From a bacterium (GTDB taxonomy: Bacteria; Bacillota_I; Bacilli_A; RF39; UBA660): 10,917 bases of DNA. The stretch is from NCBI GenBank assembly GCA_029007415.1, contig JAQXHT010000036.1:1-10917 (forward strand), read 5' to 3'. Each line of letters opens with the position of its first letter. Within the stretch, counting starts at the first letter, position 1. The notes under the pieces were generated by a model that saw nothing but the letters and a program-made list of their open reading frames with translations, ran no database searches and was not told the DNA's origin. Both the position numbers and the translations under genes were made by a program. This document shows, in pieces, positions 1 through 4,305 of the stretch.

Positions 1-138
1 AATAGCACCAGTAGTTATCGCATTCAATTTCTGACCAGTACCAGTATAAGAAAATGCTGCATAACTGATACCAATTATTGCTATCAATAGTATTAAGATA
101 AGTATTATAAATAAAAAAGATTTGTTCTTATTTTTCAT
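1..138 (-). CDS. SipW-type secreted/surface protein, N-terminus only (runs off the window)
   Basis: An open frame of 46 codons starts with ATG at 138-136 and is still open at base 1, so only the N-terminus is present. It begins with a Lys/Asn-rich stretch (residues 1-6), followed by a hydrophobic helix (about 8-24) and then ISYAAFSYTGTG (24-35). The Lys-rich start, long hydrophobic core and S-Y-A-A-F junction followed by a Thr/Gly-rich segment resemble the signal peptides of TasA/camelysin-type proteins processed by SipW-like signal peptidases; cleavage after the first Ala of the junction (residue 27) is likely. Such proteins are secreted and often form fibres or stay on the surface, but that role is inferred here. 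The start is bounded by an in-frame TAG at 144-142. The ribosome site is weak (AGTGGG about nine bases upstream). It is preceded by an unusual leader described separately. Confidence 0.72.
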   Translation of the reverse strand, partial: MKNKNKSFLFIILILILLIAIIGISYAAFSYTGTGQKLNAITTGAI

Positions 139-172
139 AAACTAAGACCCACTTTCTATTTTAGTATTTAAC

Positions 173-211
173 AAAAAAGATAGATTTATACCTTTTTGAT
201 ATTAATCTATC
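173..211 (-). terminator. Intrinsic terminator inside the leader, upstream of the SipW-type gene
   Basis: On the minus strand GATAGATT (211-204) pairs perfectly with AATCTATC (186-179). Three further pairs lie inside after one mismatch, and six U follow (178-173). It lies 35 bases before the ATG at 138. It could end transcripts from the peptidase operon or short transcripts from the promoter at 341-369, or act as a regulated attenuator of the downstream gene. Confidence 0.7.
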
Positions 212-215
212 ATTG

Positions 216-240
216 AAAAAAGAAAGTAGGTACACTACTT
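216..240 (-). terminator. Weak hairpin with U-rich tail (possible first attenuator)
   Basis: On the minus strand AAGTAG (240-235), loop TGTAC and CTACTT (229-224) form a 6-bp stem, followed by TCTTTTTT (223-216). The stem is short and AU-rich, so termination would be inefficient. Its 3' arm is also the partner of the upstream GGAAGGTAGG segment, which makes it a candidate switchable element. Confidence 0.4.
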
Positions 241-340
241 CTTACATTAGTATTTAGTTTTTGATAGTCTTTTACTACTACTACTACCACAACTGTCTCC
301 TACCTTCCTATTATCAAATATCAGTATTCTTGACATCTTA

Positions 341-369
341 ATAATATCATAATATTTGACATTTAACAA
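341..369 (-). promoter_or_regulatory. Candidate sigma-A promoter with extended -10 for the leader and SipW-type gene
   Basis: On the minus strand a -35 element TTGTTA (369-364) is followed by a 17-base spacer and TATTAT (346-341). TG stands one base before the -10, giving the extended form TGaTATTAT. The predicted start near 334 lies about 195 bases before the first confident start codon, which implies a long leader. Confidence 0.55.
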
Positions 370-390
370 CAAGGAAAAGTTTGGTAGTTA

Positions 391-1095
391 TTAATTTAAT
401 TTTTCTTCTATGTAATTATTATTTTCATCATAATAAGTTAAGTAACAATTAACAGTATCATCACACTTTAGATAACTTATCTCATCATCAATAATCTTTA
501 GAGCAGTTCTATTATCTAAGGCATATACTTTCTTATTAGTATTAAGTAAATCTTCTTTTACCTCTTCTTTCTTAGAAGAATCACTATAATGTGGACAGAT
601 TGCTATATCGATAAAATCTAAACCTTCTACAAAGGTATATTTATCAGATTCATCTCTTAGTTTTAGAGAGTCAGAATACCCTTCTTTTGCTAACATAATC
701 GCTCCGGCGGACATTCCAACTAAAATAGTACCTTTTAAATATACTTCTTTTAATAAAGATACTAAATTATATTCTTTTAAATCATTTATCAACTTAATAG
801 TATCTCCCCCACAGAAATAAATAATATCAGCATTATTTATTTTAGTTTCTACTATATCACGGTTATTTATAATATTTTTCTTCTTTAGATATACTGTTTG
901 ACACCCTAAGTTTTGATAAACTTTTTTCATTGTATCGTAGTAAGAATCTGAAAAAGAACTTGCTAACCCAATAAAAAGGAAATTTGGTGTTCCCTTATTA
1001 GTCATCTTTACTATTTCTTTATCGATTAATTCTGTTTCGTAGTTAGTATTACCACGACCGACATCTCCTCCACCGATTAATACTAGTTTTTTCAT
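391..1095 (-). CDS. S51 family serine peptidase (peptidase E-like)
   Basis: This 234-residue protein fits the S51 family (peptidase E, cyanophycinase and relatives), cytoplasmic serine peptidases with a glutamine-amidotransferase-like fold. Family landmarks are an N-terminal LVLIGGGD (4-11), the loop FCGGDT (94-99) and the nucleophile elbow GMSAGA with Ser129 (127-132). The catalytic His is probably His169 in CPHY. In Salmonella PepE the triad is Ser-His-Glu; aligning its LPEG segment with LDNR here puts Asp194-Asn195 at the Glu position, so the acid differs or is replaced. Peptidase E cleaves N-terminal aspartyl dipeptides; the substrate of this protein cannot be read from sequence. No signal peptide is seen. 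Its ATG overlaps the TGA of the preceding membrane protein in an ATGA junction, with GGTGA upstream, so translation is probably coupled. It is the last gene of a three-gene operon. Confidence 0.88.
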   Translation of the reverse strand: MKKLVLIGGGDVGRGNTNYETELIDKEIVKMTNKGTPNFLFIGLASSFSDSYYDTMKKVYQNLGCQTVYLKKKNIINNRDIVETKINNADIIYFCGGDTIKLINDLKEYNLVSLLKEVYLKGTILVGMSAGAIMLAKEGYSDSLKLRDESDKYTFVEGLDFIDIAICPHYSDSSKKEEVKEDLLNTNKKVYALDNRTALKIIDDEISYLKCDDTVNCYLTYYDENNNYIEEKLN

Positions 1096-1499
1096 ATTAT
1101 CTTTTCACCACTTTCATCTGCTAGATATAAAACAATTGTATTTAACATTATTCCAATCATTACAAGTCCTAGAAGAACAAAATTCATCTTGCAATAATTA
1201 TTGTTTAAAGTATATAAACCAGTTGCTACTAGTCTTTCATCACTTACTGTTCTTAAATATACAATTAATAAATAGATTGTTAATGATATCATTACAAGAT
1301 TGTAACTGATAGTATTCTGATAGATTTTCCTTCTAGTTAGAATAGAAAATATATTAATAACTATATATAAGAACAATACTAAAAGGAAGAAAAAACCTTC
1401 CATTCCCCCTTGAAAAACATAAGGTAGTAAAAATATTGCTAATACTATATAAATGATAAAACTAATTAATCTTGTATAATAGATTGATTTACTTATCAT
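1092..1499 (-). CDS. Small four-helix membrane protein of unknown function
   Basis: I do not recognise the family of this 135-residue protein. Hydrophobicity by eye gives four membrane helices at about 9-28, 34-53, 66-84 and 106-126. A short basic loop (TRRKIYQN, 55-62) lies between helices 2 and 3, and a more polar loop (about 85-105, with one Cys) between helices 3 and 4. The acidic tail is short (DESGEK). No catalytic or metal-binding motif stands out. The start codon lies inside the end of the AAA+ ATPase gene (11-base overlap), with AGAGG in the upstream coding sequence. The stop codon overlaps the peptidase start as ATGA. This packing means the three proteins are probably made together. 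A membrane partner or anchor for the ATPase is a reasonable guess, but nothing in the sequence proves it. Confidence 0.75.
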   Translation of the reverse strand: MISKSIYYTRLISFIIYIVLAIFLLPYVFQGGMEGFFFLLVLFLYIVINIFSILTRRKIYQNTISYNLVMISLTIYLLIVYLRTVSDERLVATGLYTLNNNYCKMNFVLLGLVMIGIMLNTIVLYLADESGEKII

Positions 1500-2421
1500 T
1501 TGAAAGGCCTCTATCTATTCCATCTTCGATTTCTTGTTTGAATTCTTTTTCAAATCTTGGTATTTCTTTTTTAATAACATCTTGATAAACGTTTTTGGTA
1601 TTTAATATGGCTTTCTTTACGTCAAAAATATTTACTTCTTTTCTGTTATCGTACAAAGCGAAAGAGAATGATTGTTGTAAAATTGCTAAGGTAACGTCAG
1701 GGTATCTTGCTCCTGTTTCATAAACTCTTCGGTACTCACTAGTAAGATCTGTTAGGAAGGCCATTATTTTTTCTTTGACATAAGGGTCATACATTAAAGT
1801 AGCTCCTGTTTTCTTTTCAATTTTTGGTAAAGTTCCAAGACAAATAGCAATGGTTTCTTCTCTTGTTGGTTCTTTGACTTCAACTCTTTGAAAACGTCTT
1901 ACGAAGGCTTTATCTCTTAAGATATATTGTTCATATTCTTCTGTTGTAGTAGCACCGATTACTTTGATATCACCACGGTCAAGTCCTGGTTTAAACATAT
2001 TGGCAAAGTCAAGTGCTTCTCCTTTAGTACCCATAAGGGTATGTATTTCATCAATAAATAAAACAAGGTTGTGATAATCTTTTAATTCGTCTAGTAATAT
2101 TTGAATTTTACTCTCACCAGTTTCTGGGTCCATTCCAAGTAAAGCAGAAGTGTTTACTTTTATTACTTGATAATCTTTTAAAACATCTGGTATATTACCA
2201 ATTTGAATACGATAAGCAAAACCTTCAACGATAGCAGTTTTACCAACACCAGGTTTACCAATTAAAATAGCTGATTTTTCTGGTGTTAAAAGGATAAGTG
2301 CTAGCTGTTTTATCTCTTCTTCTCTACCAATAGCAGGGTTAGTTATATATTCTTTTTTAGTGAAGTTTTCTCCATAACTTTTTAAAATACTTATTTTACT
2401 TTTTCTTATTTCTTTGTCCAT
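1489..2421 (-). CDS. Single-module AAA+ ATPase resembling the first ATPase domain of ClpB/ClpC
   Basis: This 310-residue protein matches domain D1 of Hsp100/Clp ATPases almost end to end. It has NPAIGREEEI (28-37), Walker A GKPGVGKT (55-62), Walker B LFIDEIHTL (121-129), sensor 1 GATTTEEY (156-163), arginine fingers in RRFQ (175-178) and a sensor-2-like RYPDVTLAIL (239-248). It lacks the Clp N-domain, the coiled-coil M domain inserted in ClpB/ClpC, and the second ATPase domain, and has only a charged tail (about 282-310). The D1 pore loop, normally K-Y-R-G-E, reads PETGE (99-103), so the substrate-gripping aromatic is absent. ATP hydrolysis should work; classical protein threading is doubtful. 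It is the first gene of an operon with a four-helix membrane protein and an S51 peptidase. The start is supported by GGGAG seven bases upstream and a promoter at 2453-2481. It could be a remodelling or regulatory ATPase. Confidence 0.87.
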   Translation of the reverse strand: MDKEIRKSKISILKSYGENFTKKEYITNPAIGREEEIKQLALILLTPEKSAILIGKPGVGKTAIVEGFAYRIQIGNIPDVLKDYQVIKVNTSALLGMDPETGESKIQILLDELKDYHNLVLFIDEIHTLMGTKGEALDFANMFKPGLDRGDIKVIGATTTEEYEQYILRDKAFVRRFQRVEVKEPTREETIAICLGTLPKIEKKTGATLMYDPYVKEKIMAFLTDLTSEYRRVYETGARYPDVTLAILQQSFSFALYDNRKEVNIFDVKKAILNTKNVYQDVIKKEIPRFEKEFKQEIEDGIDRGLSNDK

Positions 2422-2452
2422 AGGTTTACTCCCTTTCGTTTCTTACTACTCA

Positions 2453-2481
2453 AGTATACCAAAAAAACTATAAATAGTCTT
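2453..2481 (-). promoter_or_regulatory. Extended -10 promoter for the AAA+/membrane protein/peptidase operon
   Basis: On the minus strand TGgTATACT (2461-2453) is an extended -10 element. A poor -35 (AAGACT, 2481-2476) lies 17 bases upstream, so the extended -10 probably compensates. The predicted start near 2446 leaves a short leader of about 25 bases carrying the GGGAG ribosome site. Its -35 overlaps that of the divergent adhesin promoter by two bases. Confidence 0.6.
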
Positions 2482-2507
2482 GATTTTTTTAGATTTTGTG
2501 GTATGAT
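2480..2507 (+). promoter_or_regulatory. Extended -10 promoter for the surface adhesin
   Basis: TTGATT (2480-2485), a 16-base spacer and TATGAT (2502-2507), preceded by TG (2499-2500), form a good sigma-A promoter. The predicted start near 2514 lies downstream of the ATG at 2503. That rules out the upstream start codon and supports translation from 2533. Confidence 0.65.
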
Positions 2508-2532
2508 AAGCGAGTATATAGGGGGATATTGT

Positions 2533-4230
2533 ATGAAAAAAGATTTCAAATATTATGTCATTTTTGTCTTTATGTTACTTATTCTTGGTACAACAAACGT
2601 ATACGCTGTAAGTAGTATGAAAGTTACTGAGAAAAGTTACATAAAAACTAACTTCAGTGATGGAACACATCGAACTGAAGCTTACTTCAATACTAATAAG
2701 GGTGTTGCTTATTGTATTACGCCAAGTAAAACAGGAGCTCCACAAGGAAAAACCTTAACTTATAGTAAAACAGTTGACTCTGGTTCTGTTTTATATTTAC
2801 TAGATAAAGCTGGTAATTCAAAAAGCGATTATCTAACAACGCAACTTGCTATTTGGAAAGTAAATAATAATTACTTACCTGCTGCTTATAATAAGAATTC
2901 AAGTCTAGTTAGTAAGGTTAATAAATTAGTAAACACTGCTAAGAATAATTCAAGTTATTCACCTAACCCTACAATGAAATTAAGTAATTCTTCTTTAAGC
3001 TTTACAGAGTCAAGTGATGGTAATTACTATATTTCTAATAGTATTAGTATAACTGCTAGTGATATGGATAAAATTGTTGCAACAGTTTCTGGTGCTAATG
3101 GTGCCGTTGTTGTTTCTAATCAAAAAAGTGGTACTTCACTTACTATAACTAATAAAAAGTTTAATATTAAAGTGCCAAAGAAAAATATTACTGCTAACAC
3201 TACTATTAAGGTAACTGTTAAAGGTACCGGAAATAAAGTATCTTATCAAAGATATTCTGGAGGTAGCTGGCAAGATTTAGTTGTTTTAGTTAAGACTCCA
3301 AAAACAGTAAGTACAACAATTAGTGGTACTATTAAACCAGTCGTTTATAAATGTCAATATACGAATGGTAAATATTATGATAAAGATGGTAATGTTACTG
3401 ATAAAACAACCTATTCTCTTCAATGTGAAAAACATACTTGTGAAAAGGTTGGAGATACTTACTTTGGTAAAGATGGAAGTCAAGTAACTGAAAAAGATTA
3501 CAATTTACAATGTAAGACTCATACTTGTGAAAAAGTAGATAATACATACTTCGGTAAAAACGGAGATCCAGTATCTGAAAAAGATTATAATTTACAATGT
3601 AAAACTCATACTTGTGAAAAAGTAGATGACAAATACTTTGGTAAAAATGGTACTGAAGTTTCTGAAAAAGATTACAATTTACAATGTAAAACTCATACTT
3701 GTGAAAAAGTAGATGACAAATACTTCGGTAAAAATGGTATTGAAGTATCTGAGAAAGATTACAATCTTCAATGTAAGACTCATACTTGTGAAAAGGTAGA
3801 TGATACTTACTTTGGTAAAGATGGTAAAGAAGTATCTGAAAAAGATTACAATCTTCAATGTAAAACTCATACTTGTGAAAAAGTAGATGATACTTACTTC
3901 GGTAAAGATGGTAAAGAAGTAACTGAAAAAGATTACAATCTTCAATGTAAGACACATTCTTGTGAACAAGTTGATGATAAATTCTTCGATAAGAACGGTA
4001 ATGAAATTACTGAGAGTGAATTCAACTTACAATGTAAAACTCATACCTGCGAAAAGGTAGATGACAAATATTTTGATAAGAATGGTAATGAAACAGATGA
4101 AAGTACTTATAAAAAGCAATGTGAAATGACTATCGAAGTTCCAAACACTGGTAGTTCTGATAGCTTAGTATTTACCGTACTAGGAGCATTAACATTAGCT
4201 GGTACAGTTCTAGTAATCAAGAAATTCTAA
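2533..4230 (+). CDS. Cell-wall-anchored thioester adhesin with nine cysteine repeats
   Basis: This is a 565-residue surface protein. A signal peptide (1-25, ending NVYA) leads into a thioester domain of the TQxA type. Cys61 in AYCITP and Gln104 in TQLAIW are the pair expected to form the internal thioester that lets such adhesins bond covalently to host targets. A Ser/Asn-rich beta-type region follows (about 145-270), then nine 29-residue repeats (274-534), each with Cys at positions 1 and 25. The C-terminus is a sorting signal: VPNTG (536-540), a hydrophobic helix and the basic tail KKF. A sortase would cleave between T and G and attach the protein to the wall; no sortase gene is in the window. 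An in-frame ATG at 2503 lies inside the promoter; ATG 2533 has GGGGGA seven bases upstream and starts at the signal peptide. It is the only plus-strand gene here, followed by its own terminator. Confidence 0.9.
   Translation: MKKDFKYYVIFVFMLLILGTTNVYAVSSMKVTEKSYIKTNFSDGTHRTEAYFNTNKGVAYCITPSKTGAPQGKTLTYSKTVDSGSVLYLLDKAGNSKSDYLTTQLAIWKVNNNYLPAAYNKNSSLVSKVNKLVNTAKNNSSYSPNPTMKLSNSSLSFTESSDGNYYISNSISITASDMDKIVATVSGANGAVVVSNQKSGTSLTITNKKFNIKVPKKNITANTTIKVTVKGTGNKVSYQRYSGGSWQDLVVLVKTPKTVSTTISGTIKPVVYKCQYTNGKYYDKDGNVTDKTTYSLQCEKHTCEKVGDTYFGKDGSQVTEKDYNLQCKTHTCEKVDNTYFGKNGDPVSEKDYNLQCKTHTCEKVDDKYFGKNGTEVSEKDYNLQCKTHTCEKVDDKYFGKNGIEVSEKDYNLQCKTHTCEKVDDTYFGKDGKEVSEKDYNLQCKTHTCEKVDDTYFGKDGKEVTEKDYNLQCKTHSCEQVDDKFFDKNGNEITESEFNLQCKTHTCEKVDDKYFDKNGNETDESTYKKQCEMTIEVPNTGSSDSLVFTVLGALTLAGTVLVIKKF
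3352..4134 (+). repeat. Nine tandem 87-bp units encoding 29-residue cysteine repeats
   Basis: Units begin at 3352, 3439, 3526, 3613, 3700, 3787, 3874, 3961 and 4048, exactly 87 bases apart. The consensus runs from CEKVDDxYFGK through a variable middle to EKDYNLQCKTHT. Units 2-7 are very similar; units 1, 8 and 9 are more diverged. Units 2-4 write Asn-Leu-Gln as AATTTACAA, while units 5-7 use AATCTTCAA, which suggests a block of units was duplicated or homogenised. Because 87 is a multiple of three, gain or loss of units keeps the frame and would change only the length of the stalk. Confidence 0.95.
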
Positions 4231-4235
4231 TAAAT

Positions 4236-4274
4236 AAAAATCTAGGAAAATGATAATAAAACCTAGATTTTTTT
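4236..4274 (+). terminator. Intrinsic terminator after the adhesin gene
   Basis: Six bases after the stop codon, AAAAATCTAGG (4236-4246) pairs perfectly with CCTAGATTTTT (4262-4272) around a 15-base loop, and the T run continues to 4274. On the minus strand the tail is shorter (five T, then ATTTA), so it may act weakly in both directions. Confidence 0.88.
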
Positions 4275-4278
4275 GTGC

Positions 4279-4305
4279 AAAAAAAAGAGACTTGGTTGGT
4301 CTCTT
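4279..4305 (-). terminator. Intrinsic terminator of the protease/ABC exporter operon
   Basis: On the minus strand AAGAGAC (4305-4299), a 7-base loop and GTCTCTT (4291-4285) form a perfect 7-bp stem, followed by a run of T through 4279. The first stem arm includes two bases of the exporter stop codon (4306-4304). It sits tail to tail with the adhesin terminator and insulates the convergent genes. Confidence 0.88.

Larger units (their letters stand above)
139..336 (-). promoter_or_regulatory. Structured 5' leader with tandem terminator-like hairpins and a possible antiterminator
   Basis: Transcription from the promoter at 341-369 would give a leader of about 195 nt before the ATG at 138. Three pairings are visible on the minus strand. 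TTTGATA (318-312) pairs with TATCAAA (266-260). A 6-bp hairpin (240-235 with 229-224) is followed by a U-rich run. A stronger hairpin (211-204 with 186-179) is followed by six U. GGAAGGTAGG (308-299) can also pair over ten bases, two of them G-U, with CCTACTTTCT (230-221), which contains the 3' arm of the first hairpin, so the two folds exclude each other. This resembles attenuation, but I recognise no known riboswitch class. Two weak short frames exist: 29 codons from ATG 336, with no leader, and 26 codons from GTG 290 behind GGAG. Neither is convincing. Confidence 0.42.

Noticed and set aside
330..361. Two exact TTGACA hexamers on the plus strand (330-335 and 356-361)
   Set aside because: Neither has a -10 at suitable spacing, and downstream lies the antisense strand of the peptidase gene with no plus-strand gene.
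1092..1095. TGA read as tryptophan (Mollicutes code)
   Set aside because: The ATGA junction and all full-length genes fit the standard code, and the conserved Trp inspected (for example in the exporter) use TGG.
2503..2532. Upstream in-frame ATG for the adhesin, ten codons earlier
   Set aside because: It lies within the -10 element of the promoter, upstream of the predicted transcription start, and its codons encode the ribosome site of the ATG at 2533.
3395..3969. Long minus-strand open frames across the adhesin repeats (186 and 96 codons, plus one of 65 codons at 3286-3483)
   Set aside because: They are antisense to a well-supported gene. Their length comes from the 87-bp repeat, a multiple of three with no stops in those frames, and they have no recognisable domain or ribosome site.
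3352..4134. CRISPR-like array
   Set aside because: The periodic units are contiguous, have no spacers and encode a continuous protein repeat.
4236..4305. Possible small RNA between the adhesin and the exporter
   Set aside because: The two hairpins are fully explained as convergent intrinsic terminators, each adjacent to a stop codon and with its own T tract.
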